Source: Duganella sp. sic0402 (GTDB lineage: Bacteria; Pseudomonadota; Gammaproteobacteria; Burkholderiales; Burkholderiaceae_D). From it: a stretch of DNA of 64,000 nt. A model generated the notes under the pieces. That model was not told the DNA's origin, searched no databases, and was given only the letters and a program-made list of their open reading frames with translations. The stretch spans positions 62,001 through 126,000 of the forward strand of contig NZ_JAHUWK010000003.1 in NCBI RefSeq assembly GCF_019219065.1, read 5' to 3'. Numbering within the stretch: position 1 is the first letter of the stretch; every line of letters starts with the position of its first letter. Both the position numbers and the translations under genes were made by a program. Shown piece by piece: positions 18,344-27,804 of this stretch.

Positions 18344-19756
18344 TCAGGAGTTAATGCTCAGGTTGCTGCGGCGCAGGAACAAGCCGCTGAAGCGCGATGG
18401 ACGGCGCTTGGACTGGGTCCAGTCGATCACACCCAGCACCGGAATTTCCAGCATGTCGGCCAAGTCGGACTGCGAGCGCACGCGGCGGTCGAACAGTTCC
18501 AGCAGGAAGCCCAGGCCTACGCCCAGCATGCTGCCCAGTACGATCGCCAGCGCGGTGTTGCGCAGCACTTTCGGACCATACGGCTTGATCGGCGCCACGG
18601 CGGGATTCAGCATGGCCACATCCGACTGTTCGGCCTGGCCTTCGATGCGGGTCTGCGACAGGCGGATCGAGGTGGCGTCGAAGGCGCGCTGGGCGCTTTC
18701 CACGTCTTTTTGCAGCACATTCAGTTCGTCGCGGGTACGGTTCAGTTCCAGCACCTTGGCCTTTTGCTCGGCCAATGCGTTGCGGATGGCCGCTTCACGC
18801 TGCATCAGGATTTGCGCGTTATTGCCCACGGTGTTGGAGGTGATCCTGGTCTGCGCTTTCAGGTCGGCGCGCAGCTGATCAACTTCCGCCTTGGCGCTCT
18901 GGTATTGCGGGTGATTCTTGTCGAGGCGCTGGGCGACTTCGGCAAACTTGGTTTCCGCCGCGCTCAGCGCGACTTTCATGTTCTGGATCAGCGGATTGCC
19001 AGCCACGTCAGGCGATTCGCCCGATTCGCCGGCAGCCATGCGCTGGCGCGAGCTGGCTTCCATCAGCTGGCCCTGGGCCGCCACCAGTTGCGCCGACAGA
19101 TCGTTCAGGCGGTTCGACTCCACGTCCAGGCGGTTGTCGACGCTGACGATGCCATGTTCCTGCTGGTATTTCGACAGGCGGCTCTGTGCCGCTTCCACTG
19201 CATCACGCAGCACTTTCGACTGTGCGTCGAAGTAGCTGGTGGCCTTCTTCATCGGATCGACCTTCAGCTGGATGCTGGCGTGCTGATATTCGTCGGCAAA
19301 GGCGTTGGCCACGGCTGCCACGAATTGCGGATCGGCGCCGGTGAAGCTGATCTCGACCACGCTGCTTTCACGCGCAGGCACGATTTCCAGTTTTTTCAGC
19401 AGCAGTTCGGCCAGCCAGTCGCGCACCGAGCCTTCGCCGTTTTCAGCGTCGTTGAACTGCTCGATAATCGCCGGGCTTTGCGCCAGCTTGAGCGCATCCA
19501 CCACGCGCAGCGCCACGTTCTTGCTGGAGATGATGTCGATCTGCGTCGCCACATAGCCTGGCAGCAGCTGGCCGGGCATCGACATGCCGGTCAGCGGGTC
19601 GACACCTTTGTAGTTCAGGATGACCGACGAGGTTGCTTTATAGCTTTTCGGCAGCAGCAGGCTGACCACCACGGTCACCGCGACGGTGAATAGCAGGGTC
19701 AGCAGGATGATCTTTTTGCGCGCCCGCAAAACCAACAGGATCTGGGAAAAATTCAT
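18344..19756 (-). CDS. epsF: Chain-length determinant protein EpsF (Wzz/GNVR type)
   Basis: A 470-residue inner-membrane polysaccharide co-polymerase. It has an N-terminal helix after NFSQILLVLRARKKIILLTLLF, a long periplasmic coiled-coil region (residues 165-390, many heptads such as SRLSKYQQEHGIVSVDNRLDVE), and a C-terminal helix near 405-425 preceded by the proline-rich NPAVAPIKPYGP. These are the features of Wzz/Wzc-type GNVR proteins. It sets polymer length and docks with the outer-membrane exporter EpsE. It lies between epsE and epsG, 16 bp before the latter. Confidence 0.92.
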   Translation of the reverse strand: MNFSQILLVLRARKKIILLTLLFTVAVTVVVSLLLPKSYKATSSVILNYKGVDPLTGMSMPGQLLPGYVATQIDIISSKNVALRVVDALKLAQSPAIIEQFNDAENGEGSVRDWLAELLLKKLEIVPARESSVVEISFTGADPQFVAAVANAFADEYQHASIQLKVDPMKKATSYFDAQSKVLRDAVEAAQSRLSKYQQEHGIVSVDNRLDVESNRLNDLSAQLVAAQGQLMEASSRQRMAAGESGESPDVAGNPLIQNMKVALSAAETKFAEVAQRLDKNHPQYQSAKAEVDQLRADLKAQTRITSNTVGNNAQILMQREAAIRNALAEQKAKVLELNRTRDELNVLQKDVESAQRAFDATSIRLSQTRIEGQAEQSDVAMLNPAVAPIKPYGPKVLRNTALAIVLGSMLGVGLGFLLELFDRRVRSQSDLADMLEIPVLGVIDWTQSKRRPSRFSGLFLRRSNLSINS

Positions 19757-19806
19757 GGCGTAGCCTTTGTTTCTGGACTCATTAAAATATGGCGGACAAA
19801 TATGGC

Positions 19807-20601
19807 TTAGAACAGGCTTTCCTTGATGTACACGACATCGTCGGTCTGCAGCAGGTCGTCATGCTTGGCGTCCAGGGTTTGCAGCTTGCCGTCAGGACCA
19901 CGGCGCTTGATGCGCACGCCGCGTTCGGTGCCGCGCTGGGTCAGGCCTCCGCCGACCGACAGCGCCTGCACCACGGTCATGTTGTGCTCCAGGCGGAACA
20001 CGCCAGGACGCTGCACTTCGCCGTAGATGTAGAAGCGTGGCGCGCGCTCGACGTAGATCACGTCGTTGCTGTTCAGCTCCAGGTCACGGTTCAGGTCGCC
20101 GGTGCGGGCCATCTGCACCACATCCACCACTTCACGCACGGTCTTGCCGTCCGGGGTTTTGCGGATCAGGTCGATGGTATCGCCGCCGTCGGCGCTGACG
20201 CCGCCCGCCAGCGCCAGCAGGTCCAGCACGCTGCGCTTGCCATCCACCGGATAGCGGCCTGGGCGATTCACCTGGCCCAGCACCGATACCTGCTGGCTTT
20301 GCAGCACGGTCACCAGGATGTTGACCTGGGGCTTGCGCACGAAGCCGCCGCTTTCCAGCATGCCGGCGATTTTCTTTTCCGCCTCTGCGGTCGGCAGGTT
20401 GCCGATTTCCACTTCACCGATCAGCGGGAAGGTAATCTTGCCTGCCTCGTTGACGCGGGTTTCGGTGGTCAGGTCCGGACTGCCATAGACCGTGACCTTC
20501 AATACATCGCTCGGGCCGATTTTGACATCAGCCGCAGTGGCGCTACCCATCAAGCCTGCGCACAGCGCGGCCAGGACCCATCCCATCCATCGTTTCATCA
20601 T
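19807..20601 (-). CDS. epsE: Polysaccharide export protein EpsE (Wza type)
   Basis: A 264-residue exported protein with a signal peptide (cleavage near SATAAD). The Poly_export domain opens KIGPSDVLKVTVYGSPDL and is followed by two SLBB beta-grasp domains (VSVLGQVNRPGRYPV and FYIYGEVQRPGVFRL). No lipobox cysteine is present, unlike classical Wza. It should form the periplasmic/outer-membrane channel through which polymer leaves. It starts 32 bp after epsD. Confidence 0.92.
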   Translation of the reverse strand: MMKRWMGWVLAALCAGLMGSATAADVKIGPSDVLKVTVYGSPDLTTETRVNEAGKITFPLIGEVEIGNLPTAEAEKKIAGMLESGGFVRKPQVNILVTVLQSQQVSVLGQVNRPGRYPVDGKRSVLDLLALAGGVSADGGDTIDLIRKTPDGKTVREVVDVVQMARTGDLNRDLELNSNDVIYVERAPRFYIYGEVQRPGVFRLEHNMTVVQALSVGGGLTQRGTERGVRIKRRGPDGKLQTLDAKHDDLLQTDDVVYIKESLF

Positions 20602-20633
20602 ATGCCCTGTTCTGAGAAATTAATTAATCACGC

Positions 20634-21623
20634 CTATTTCATGCCGGCCACGCCGCGGTTGATCGCCTCGGACGGCGTCGACGCGGCAGCGGCTGGTGCA
20701 GCAGGCGCAGGTGTTGCTGCGGCAGGCGCAGGTGCTGCTGCAGCAGGCGCAGAAGCAGTCGCTGCAGCAGCGGCAGGCGTCGCCGCCTTGTTCAGGTATT
20801 CGATCTTGGCGGCGCCGCGCAGACGCTTGATTTCCGCGTCGGTCGCATCCTTGGTGCGCTTGTTGATCAGGAACTGTTCAATCTGCGGCGTGGCGGCTTC
20901 CAGCGTGACCGGCGTGTCCTTGATGTCGGCGATCGTGATCAGCAGGCTGCGCTCGCCTTCCTTGATGATGAACAGCTGCCCTTTCGGCATGGCCAGCAGC
21001 TTGCCCGACAGTTCAGGCGGCAGATCGGTGGTGGCGCGGGTCAGCTGGGCGCGCGCGTAACGCACCTTGTGTGCATCCAGCCAGGCCGCCACTTCTTCCA
21101 GCGACTTGGCGCTGTCCATGGCCGCCTTGAGCGGCGCATCAACATCGCGGCTGGCCAGCACCAGCTGGCGCATGTCGAATTGCTTGCGGTTGGTGAAGAA
21201 ACCCGGATTTTTCTGGAAGTACTCTTCCACTTCGGCACGGGTCGGCTTGCCGACATTGCCGATGCGCTTCTGGATATAAGCCTGGGCCAGGATCAGCGAT
21301 TTGGCGCGCTCGATCGCCTGCACCACTTTAGGATCGCGGTCGGTCTTGTCTTTTTCGGCCTGCTCCTGCAGCAGCTGGCGGTCGATCAGTGCTTCCAGCA
21401 ACTGCTTGCTGGCGGCTTCCTGCTGGGCTGGCGCCACGCCTGCGCGCTGCAGCTCTTCATTGAGCTGCAATACGGTAATTTCGTTGCCATTCACGCTGGC
21501 CAGCGACTGGCCAGGTTTCTTGGTTTTGTCGCCGCAGGCGCTCAGGCCGACGACAGCGATCAGCAGCCATGCGGCGCAGGCTACGCGGGAGGTTTTACGG
21601 GACATGCTGTTTAAGTGTTTCAA
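20634..21623 (-). CDS. epsD: EpsD family peptidyl-prolyl isomerase lipoprotein
   Basis: A 329-residue SurA-like lipoprotein. The lipobox LSAC puts the acylated cysteine at residue 30. SurA_N-type helices (residues 40-120) precede a parvulin-like rotamase region at 135-235. Residues 277 to about 318 are an alanine/proline tail, probably a flexible linker. A TTG start at 21623 is supported by AAGGA seven bases upstream; ATG at 21605 lacks a site. EpsD precedes EpsE/F/G in XrtB loci and presumably helps fold the outer-membrane export parts. A 195-bp gap upstream may hold its promoter. Confidence 0.88.
   Translation of the reverse strand: MKHLNSMSRKTSRVACAAWLLIAVVGLSACGDKTKKPGQSLASVNGNEITVLQLNEELQRAGVAPAQQEAASKQLLEALIDRQLLQEQAEKDKTDRDPKVVQAIERAKSLILAQAYIQKRIGNVGKPTRAEVEEYFQKNPGFFTNRKQFDMRQLVLASRDVDAPLKAAMDSAKSLEEVAAWLDAHKVRYARAQLTRATTDLPPELSGKLLAMPKGQLFIIKEGERSLLITIADIKDTPVTLEAATPQIEQFLINKRTKDATDAEIKRLRGAAKIEYLNKAATPAAAAATASAPAAAAPAPAAATPAPAAPAAAASTPSEAINRGVAGMK
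20691..20780. repeat. Short GC-rich tandem repeats coding an Ala/Pro tail in EpsD
   Basis: Degenerate repeats of a GCAGGCGCAGGTGCTGCTGC-like unit. They code for runs of Ala with Pro spaced between them near the EpsD C-terminus. Such repeats change copy number easily between strains. Confidence 0.6.
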
Positions 21624-21764
21624 GGTCGTTCCTTCAACTCAATGTAGTGGCATAGATGGCGGTTGCACATGACAGGCCTAACCTGTCCCTTCCCAATCAG
21701 GCCGCGCCAGCACTACGCTGCCTGACTCCAGAAGTTTTTCCCGCTGAGCATTATCTCTATCAAT

Positions 21765-21770
21765 ATTATA
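21765..21770 (-). promoter_or_regulatory. Possible -10 box upstream of epsD
   Basis: The minus strand reads TATAAT here, in the AT-rich 195-bp gap between epsB and epsD. No convincing -35 hexamer at 17 bp was found, so this is only a candidate promoter for epsD through xrtB and beyond. Confidence 0.3.
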
Positions 21771-21818
21771 AACTTCGGTGGTAATAATGACACCAAATTT
21801 GCTGCGGTGCGAGCCCCT

Positions 21819-23198
21819 CTAAAATGCGTTATCGCGCTTCAAAACGACTTTCACGGTACGCAAAATAATCCAGATATCCAGCCACAGCGACCAGCTGCGC
21901 AAATAATCAAGGTCGTACTGGACGCGTGCTTCCATTTTGTCCAGCGTCTCGGTTTCTCCACGCAGGCCGTTGACCTGGGCCCAGCCGGTAATGCCAGGCT
22001 TGACCTTGTGACGCAGCATGTAACCCTTGATCAGCTTGCGGTACTGCTCGTTGTGCGCCACAGCATGCGGACGCGGGCCAACGATACTCATCCTTCCTTG
22101 CAGCACATTGAAGAACTGCGGCAATTCATCCAGCGAGGTCTTGCGCAGGAAGGCACCGATCGGGGTGACCCGTTGATCGCCCTTGCGCGCCTGCACCACC
22201 TTGTCGCCGTCCTCGGTCACCGTCATCGAGCGGAACTTGTAGACGATGATTTCCTCGCCATACAGGCCATAGCGGCGCTGGCGGAAAATTACCGGGCCCT
22301 TCGAGCTCAGCTTCACCATCAGCGCGATCACCAGCATGATCGGCAGCAGCAGGATCTGGATCACGGTGGCCAGCACGATGTCGCTGATGCGCTTGACCAT
22401 GCTGTTCACCCCAGTGAACGGCGTCTCGCAAATCGCGATCACCGGCATCCCTGCCACGCTGTCAAAGCGCGCCTGCATCAGATCGAAGACGTAAATATCT
22501 GGCAGGAAATAAACCGATGCCGTGGTGTCCTGCAACTCGTCGATCAGCTTGCGTATCCGCGGCTGAGCTGAAATCGGCTGGCTAATATAAATCATCTTGA
22601 CGTTATTGGCGCGCACGTATTGCGCGACCTCGCTCATCCTGCCCAGCATCGGATGACGCATGCTGTCGGGACGACGGTCCTCGGTGCGATCATCAAAGAA
22701 ACCGTTGACCTGCAACAGGTGGCCAGCCTGATTTTCGATGCGCTCGACGAACTTCATGCTCAGGTCATTGGCGCCGATGACGATGGCGGTGCGCCGCTCA
22801 TCATCGCCATTGCCATTGCCATTGCCCCAGGTGGCGGTGTAATTCACCAGCAACAGGAACGGTGTGAGCACCGCCCACAGCGTCACCGCATGCATGTCAT
22901 ACAGCGTGTCCAGGCCGCTGCACTCGCCCAGCAGCCACAGGATGCCGATCACCGCCATCCAGCCCACCAGCACGTCGCGCGCATAGGCCAGCAGGTGGCC
23001 GCGGCGCCAGTTGCGATACGGGTCCAGCCGCGAATAAATCGACGTGGAGACGTAGAACGCCAGCACCATCAGGATCAGCATATAGCCGTTGAACGGCGCG
23101 CCGGCTATCGCCGCGCTCAGGTACAGGCTGGCCATGATGATCAAAGGGTCCAGCACGCGCTGGAAGAAGGAGACTACCGGGAGGTCGCTAATATTCAT
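21819..23198 (-). CDS. epsB: Undecaprenyl-phosphate glucose phosphotransferase (EpsB/WcaJ type)
   Basis: A 459-residue polyisoprenyl-phosphate hexose-1-phosphate transferase that starts repeat-unit synthesis by moving a sugar phosphate, usually glucose, onto undecaprenyl phosphate. Four or five membrane helices are followed by a nucleotide-binding-like domain ([14 protein letters not shown]). The catalytic C-terminal domain starts near [13 protein letters not shown] and includes [40 protein letters not shown] and [12 protein letters not shown]. It begins 9 bp after the epsL stop. Confidence 0.93.
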   Translation of the reverse strand: MNISDLPVVSFFQRVLDPLIIMASLYLSAAIAGAPFNGYMLILMVLAFYVSTSIYSRLDPYRNWRRGHLLAYARDVLVGWMAVIGILWLLGECSGLDTLYDMHAVTLWAVLTPFLLLVNYTATWGNGNGNGDDERRTAIVIGANDLSMKFVERIENQAGHLLQVNGFFDDRTEDRRPDSMRHPMLGRMSEVAQYVRANNVKMIYISQPISAQPRIRKLIDELQDTTASVYFLPDIYVFDLMQARFDSVAGMPVIAICETPFTGVNSMVKRISDIVLATVIQILLLPIMLVIALMVKLSSKGPVIFRQRRYGLYGEEIIVYKFRSMTVTEDGDKVVQARKGDQRVTPIGAFLRKTSLDELPQFFNVLQGRMSIVGPRPHAVAHNEQYRKLIKGYMLRHKVKPGITGWAQVNGLRGETETLDKMEARVQYDLDYLRSWSLWLDIWIILRTVKVVLKRDNAF

Positions 23199-23207
23199 GG
23201 CTGCTGC

Positions 23208-24449
23208 TTAAAACTGGATACTGGCATTGAACGCCACGCTGTTCGCGCGATAACCGCTGCTGAACAGGCGGTTGCTGGGATCACGCTTTTCGTGCGCATA
23301 CTGCACGCTCAACTGGGAGCGCTCGGTTGGCGCATAAGTGATGCTGGCGCTGGCGCTACGCGTGGTGTCGTCATAATTGATGGGCAGGACATTGGCGATC
23401 TGGCCGTTGAAGTCGCGCTTTTCCTGCCGGGCTTGCGCTTCAAGACGGACCTTGGCCGACCATGCCCAGCTGGCCACCACGCTGCCGCCCTTGCCCAGTG
23501 CATAGTTCAGCACGCTGGACTCGACCGCGGTAAATTCGCGCCAGGCGGCGGCGGACAGGCGCAGGCGTGCGCGCGGACTCCATTGCGCGGTAAGCCGCGC
23601 ATTGGTGCCACTGGAATCATGCGAGGCGCTCAGGTCATGCTTGCGCTTGACGCGGCCACCAAGGAATTGCAGCTGGGACACCTCACTGATATTCCACAGC
23701 ACCTTGAGCTTTAACTCGTCCTGCGTATAGCCGGATTCCTGGGCGAACTGGCCCTGGGTGAGCGCAAACGGATAGTCGCCGGTCAGGCGCCGCGCGACCA
23801 GGCCAACGGTGCTACCGGTCGAGGCCAGATAGTCGAAGCCGGCGTCAGTGGCTTTTTCGGTGCGGGTATTGAAGCGCTGTGATTCCAGGTCGTAATCGAA
23901 TTTGTCCTGGTTATAGCCGGCATGCACCTGCCAGCTTGGATGGAAGCGCCAGAATATATCGTAGTAGCCGCGCTTTTGCGTCTTCAGATTGCGCTGATTG
24001 CTGTGAAAATCGGAAAACGGCGCAATCGTCTGCGAATAGCTGCCGCCCAGGTGGCCGCTCAGGTGGTTGCCCACCACCCAGTTCCAGGCGCCCTGATAAT
24101 CCTGGCCGGTGTAATCCAGCTGGCTGAAATGGTCAAAGCTGACCCGGCTGGCCTTGGCCGACCCGGTGAATTCCTGGCGCCCCAGCGGCCACTTGAAGCT
24201 AAGGCCGGCTTGGGCCTGACGGATATTGTCGGCCCGGCCGCCGTCCAGCTGCTGTCCATCCTCCAGACGCAGCAAATTATCGTCATGGGTGTAGCCGATC
24301 GCCACAAAAGGCTTGATCGTATCGCTGAGTTCAGCGTGGGCCGACGGCGCCAGCACAGCGCCGGTGACCAGTACCCAGGCCACCAGTCCGGATGGCTGCG
24401 GCGCACGGCGGCAAATACCGCCTGAAAAAGATCGCAAATGAAAGCACAT
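23208..24449 (-). CDS. epsL: Exopolysaccharide operon outer-membrane protein EpsL
   Basis: A 413-residue predicted outer-membrane beta-barrel. A signal sequence ends near SAHAELSDT, followed by many amphipathic strands and a terminal aromatic residue (FNASIQF), as in outer-membrane barrels. The IKPFVAIGYTHDDNLLRLED opening is typical of EpsL in XrtB-type exopolysaccharide operons. It could be a secretion porin for the polymer. No strong ribosome binding site precedes the ATG at 24449. Confidence 0.85.
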   Translation of the reverse strand: MCFHLRSFSGGICRRAPQPSGLVAWVLVTGAVLAPSAHAELSDTIKPFVAIGYTHDDNLLRLEDGQQLDGGRADNIRQAQAGLSFKWPLGRQEFTGSAKASRVSFDHFSQLDYTGQDYQGAWNWVVGNHLSGHLGGSYSQTIAPFSDFHSNQRNLKTQKRGYYDIFWRFHPSWQVHAGYNQDKFDYDLESQRFNTRTEKATDAGFDYLASTGSTVGLVARRLTGDYPFALTQGQFAQESGYTQDELKLKVLWNISEVSQLQFLGGRVKRKHDLSASHDSSGTNARLTAQWSPRARLRLSAAAWREFTAVESSVLNYALGKGGSVVASWAWSAKVRLEAQARQEKRDFNGQIANVLPINYDDTTRSASASITYAPTERSQLSVQYAHEKRDPSNRLFSSGYRANSVAFNASIQF

Positions 24450-24491
24450 TATTTTTGTCTTTTTTAAATATAGGTGTTACCCGAAAAACCG

Positions 24492-25160
24492 CTACCAGTA
24501 ACGCCAGTTGGCCGTTGCCAGCACCCAGATGCCCAGAAGTCCGTTAGTGACCGCATGCGCCAGAATCGGCGGCCAAAGATTACGCTCACGCCAATATAAA
24601 TAGCTATACACACTCCCCGCCACCACGCCAGCGAACCACAAATTGTGCTCAACCCCAAATAGTAGCACCGCAACAACAGTTGTAGCAATTCTTACACGAT
24701 CCGGACGCACTGCCAAAAAATCCGGATCAGTTAGCCAGCGCGTTAAAAAAGAGCGCCAGAACAACTCCTCCATCAGCGGCACCACCAGCGCCGCCCCGGC
24801 AATCCGCACCAGCGCCAGCGGATAATCCATTTTTCCGCCAGCCGTCGGGTCAAAACCTGCGGACTCGCCCATCGTCATCCACGGCGCGTCCAGCACTATC
24901 CATAACAAAAATACCACAATGCCAAAAAACACAGCGCACGCAATCGTGCGCAGGTGCAAGCGTGGCTGCGCGAGTTCAATATATTCCTTGCGGAAAGTCC
25001 ACAGCAGCAGCGCCACGCAACCTACTTTAACCACATAGAGCCAGCGCAGTTCAGCGGCGTCCACGCCGAACCGCTCCAGCACATCGGCGATCACGATAAA
25101 CAGCATGTAGCAAGCAAACGGCAGCACCCTGACCCATGCTGCCCGTTTAAATCCCCCCAT
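24492..25160 (-). CDS. CAAX prenyl protease-related membrane protein (CPBP family, exosortase-associated)
   Basis: A 222-residue integral membrane protein with about seven helices. The CPBP (Abi) protease motifs are all present: EELFWRSFL (E-E-x-x-x-R), FGVEHNLWF (F-x-x-x-H) and HAVTN. Proteins of this subgroup are encoded beside exosortase/PEP-CTERM loci, suggesting a role in processing or quality control of sorted proteins. I set the start at 25160 because AAGGA lies just upstream and because the longer frame would overlap the ABC-F gene. It precedes epsL by 42 bp. Confidence 0.82.
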   Translation of the reverse strand: MGGFKRAAWVRVLPFACYMLFIVIADVLERFGVDAAELRWLYVVKVGCVALLLWTFRKEYIELAQPRLHLRTIACAVFFGIVVFLLWIVLDAPWMTMGESAGFDPTAGGKMDYPLALVRIAGAALVVPLMEELFWRSFLTRWLTDPDFLAVRPDRVRIATTVVAVLLFGVEHNLWFAGVVAGSVYSYLYWRERNLWPPILAHAVTNGLLGIWVLATANWRYW

Positions 25161-25177
25161 GTGCTTATCCTTCGCGT

Positions 25178-27082
25178 TTAATTTTTCGATCGCGCCTCGA
25201 TTTCTTCCCATTTCTCGAGCGCGGCAAGCAACTCGTCCTCGATCTCGGCCACACGCGCATGGATGCGCTTGGCTTCGGCCGGGGTTTTCTTGTAGAAATC
25301 CGGATCCGCCAGCTGCCCTGCCAGCACCGCCTGCTCATCCTCCAGCAGCGCGATCAGCTTGGGCAATTCCTCAAGCTCACGCTGTTCTTTGTAGCTGAGC
25401 TTTTTGGGCTTGCCAGGCGTATTCTGCTGCAACGCAGCAGGAGGTGTCGCCAGCTTGGCGCCGGCCTTGGCAACCGTGCTTGCCGCCGTCGCGCGCACCC
25501 GCTCCCAGTCGCTATAACCGCCGACATATTCACGCCACTCGCCCTCGCCTTCGGCCACGATCACCTGCGTCACCACGTTATCCAGGAAGGTACGGTCGTG
25601 GCTGACCAGGAACACGGTGCCGGTGTAGTCTTCCAACAACTCTTCCAGCAGTTCCAGCGTATCGATATCAAGGTCATTGGTCGGTTCATCCAACACCAGG
25701 CAGTTGGCCGGCTTGGCAAACAGGCGCGCCAGCAGCAAACGGTTGCGCTCGCCACCCGATAGCGTCTTGACCGGCGAACGGGCGCGCTCCGGCGCAAACA
25801 GGAAGTCGCTCAGATAACTCATCGCGTGCTTGCGCTGGCCGTTGATCTCGACCCAGTCGCTGCCTGGGGCAATGGTGTCCAGCAGGCTGGCGTCTTCGTT
25901 CAGCTGGGTGCGCATCTGGTCAAAGTACGCCACTTGCAGCTTGGTGCCCAGCTTGGCGACGCCGCTATCCGGCGCCAGCTCGCCCAGTATCATTTTCAGC
26001 AGCGTGGTCTTGCCGGCACCATTGGCGCCGATCAGGCCAACCTTGTCGCCGCGCAAAATGGTGCCGGTGAACTGCTTGACGATGCTGCGCTCGCCATAGG
26101 TCTTGCTGACATTCTCCAGTTCCGCGACGATCTTGCCGGAACGCTCGCCGGCCGATACTTCCAGCCGCACCTGGCCCTGCTGGTCGCGGCGCGCGGCGCG
26201 CTGCAGGCGCAACGCTTCCAGGCGGCGCACGCGGCCCTCGTCGCGCACCCGGCGCGCCTTGACGCCCTTGCGTATCCAGATTTCTTCCTGCGCCAGCACC
26301 TTGTCGAATTTGGCGTTCTCCACCTCTTCGTTTTCCAGCAACTCGGCCTTGCGCGCCTGGTAGGTAGTGAAATTGCCGGGGAAGGACAGCAGACGGCCAC
26401 GGTCCAGCTCAATGATGCGGGTGGCGACGTTGTCCAGGAAGGAACGATCGTGGGTAATAAACAGCACGCTGCCCTTAAAGTCTCGCAACAGTCCTTCCAG
26501 CCACATGATAGAGGTGAAGTCCAGATGGTTGGTCGGTTCATCCAGCAGCAGCACGTCCGGTGCCGCCACTAGCGCACGCGCCAGCGCCACGCGTTTTTGC
26601 ATACCGCCCGACAACTCCTGCATCAGCAGGCTGCCCGGCAGATTCAGCTTGTCGAGCACGGTTTCCACCTTGTTCGACAGATTCCATGCGTCGGCGGCGT
26701 CCAGCATTACCTGGATATCGTGCATGCGCGCCATCACGGCGTCGTCGTCGCCCTGGCCGAACTGGCCGGTCAGGTCTTCATATTCCTTCAGCAGCAGGGG
26801 CAACTCCCCCAGTCCCGAGGCGACCGCGTCGTGCACCGACATCTGCGGTTCGAATACCGGCTCCTGCTCGACGTAGACGATTTTCAGGTTTTGCTGCATG
26901 ACCAGCAGGCCGTCGTCCAGCTTGATACGCCCGGAAATAATCTTCAGCAGAGAGGATTTGCCGGTGCCATTGCGCCCGATCAGGCCGACGCGTTCACCTG
27001 TTTCCAGGGAAAATTCCGCATGATCAAGCAAGGCAACGTGGCCGAATGCCAGTTGCGCAGAGGAGAGAGAGATGACTGCCAT
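25178..27082 (-). CDS. uup: ABC-F family ATPase Uup
   Basis: A 634-residue soluble protein with two ABC domains joined by a charged linker, and no membrane segments. First domain: GRNGTGKSS, LSGGMQKR and LLLDEPTNHLD. Second domain: GANGAGKTT, LSGGERNR and LVLDEPTNDLD. The C-terminal 75 residues (KKLSYKEQRELEELPKLIAL ...) form the coiled-coil DNA-binding arm diagnostic of Uup within ABC-F. Uup affects ribosome function and precise excision of transposons. It is probably expressed independently of the polysaccharide genes, although the 17-bp gap to the CAAX gene would allow read-through. Confidence 0.93.
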   Translation of the reverse strand: MAVISLSSAQLAFGHVALLDHAEFSLETGERVGLIGRNGTGKSSLLKIISGRIKLDDGLLVMQQNLKIVYVEQEPVFEPQMSVHDAVASGLGELPLLLKEYEDLTGQFGQGDDDAVMARMHDIQVMLDAADAWNLSNKVETVLDKLNLPGSLLMQELSGGMQKRVALARALVAAPDVLLLDEPTNHLDFTSIMWLEGLLRDFKGSVLFITHDRSFLDNVATRIIELDRGRLLSFPGNFTTYQARKAELLENEEVENAKFDKVLAQEEIWIRKGVKARRVRDEGRVRRLEALRLQRAARRDQQGQVRLEVSAGERSGKIVAELENVSKTYGERSIVKQFTGTILRGDKVGLIGANGAGKTTLLKMILGELAPDSGVAKLGTKLQVAYFDQMRTQLNEDASLLDTIAPGSDWVEINGQRKHAMSYLSDFLFAPERARSPVKTLSGGERNRLLLARLFAKPANCLVLDEPTNDLDIDTLELLEELLEDYTGTVFLVSHDRTFLDNVVTQVIVAEGEGEWREYVGGYSDWERVRATAASTVAKAGAKLATPPAALQQNTPGKPKKLSYKEQRELEELPKLIALLEDEQAVLAGQLADPDFYKKTPAEAKRIHARVAEIEDELLAALEKWEEIEARSKN

Positions 27083-27281
27083 GGTAGTAGAGGGAAAATC
27101 CGCCGCCGCAGAGGGCGACAGAGATGGGTGAATGAAGCGCGTATTGTACCGGCAGCAAGGCCCCAGACCGCATTTCTTATTAAAGGATGAGCAAGCCCCA
27201 GCCTTCCTTTCCCGCTTAAAAGCCTATATCATGGCCGCTCGCTGCGGACAGGACGCTGGTCCTGTCATATCGCACCGGTGT

Positions 27282-27356
27282 GTCACCATAGTTCAATGGA
27301 TAGAATAGGGTCCTCCTAAGACCTAGATACAGGTTCGATTCCTGTTGGTGACACCA
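27282..27356 (+). tRNA. tRNA-Arg (anticodon CCU)
   Basis: Cloverleaf found by hand. The acceptor stem GTCACCA (27282-27288) pairs with TGGTGAC (27346-27352). The D stem is GTTC/GAAT, the anticodon stem GGGTC/GACCT with loop CTCCTAA and anticodon CCT at 27315-27317, and the T stem ACAGG/CCTGT around TTCGATT. Discriminator A is followed by an encoded CCA (27354-27356). It reads AGG codons. tRNA-Arg(CCU) genes are frequent integration sites, but no integrase or duplicated 3' end was seen. Confidence 0.95.
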
Positions 27357-27804
27357 CCTTCCCTCCGCTTTCAAAATCTCCGCCCTGCCGTTTGCCCCTG
27401 CACATCGCACGTTTCAAAGCAACATTGTTAAATTTCGGGTTAAAATCTCGGCTTCCTGCCGAGTCCGAAAGGTTTTGACAACTCCCGTATAAAAACCTCA
27501 ATTCCATCCATTCCGCCGTCATCTTCGCGTAATTCTCTAGCTTAAAATAGTTTTCCTGAATGCGAGAAGTATGTCTTTTGGTAAATTTTCCGTTGTCTAA
27601 ATCTGACATTTACCATAAATCATCTAAGTTTTCACTTTTGAAAGTTCGGCTAAATCATGCCTAACTTCGCCCATTTTCGTCAAAAAAAATATTCAGGAGT
27701 AAACGTTGACTAAATGATGAGCAAATAAATTTGAATTCCGTACGGCAATTAATTTCCGTACAGATACAATTCATTCACCGACTCACCAGACAAGGAACAC
27801 CGTA
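27357..27804. other. 448-bp AT-rich spacer between tRNA-Arg and the DUF1800 gene
   Basis: No credible gene. It contains a small hairpin, CTCGGC/GCCGAG at 27447-27463, with no adjacent T-run on the plus strand. A direct repeat of TTCCGTAC lies at 27736-27743 and 27754-27761, 18 bp apart, about 45-70 bp before the DUF1800 start. It is clearly richer in A and T than its surroundings and probably holds the DUF1800/DUF1501 promoter. Confidence 0.5.

Noticed and set aside
27316..27609. 97-residue minus-strand frame overlapping the tRNA
   Set aside because: Covers part of tRNA-Arg on the opposite strand and AT-rich spacer; no coding signs.
27580..27615. Inverted repeat GGTAAAT ... ATTTACC
   Set aside because: Only seven bases with a loop of about 20; expected by chance in AT-rich DNA.
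27282..27804. Genomic island at tRNA-Arg
   Set aside because: tRNA-Arg(CCU) is a common integration site, but no integrase, duplicated 3' end or foreign gene block is present.
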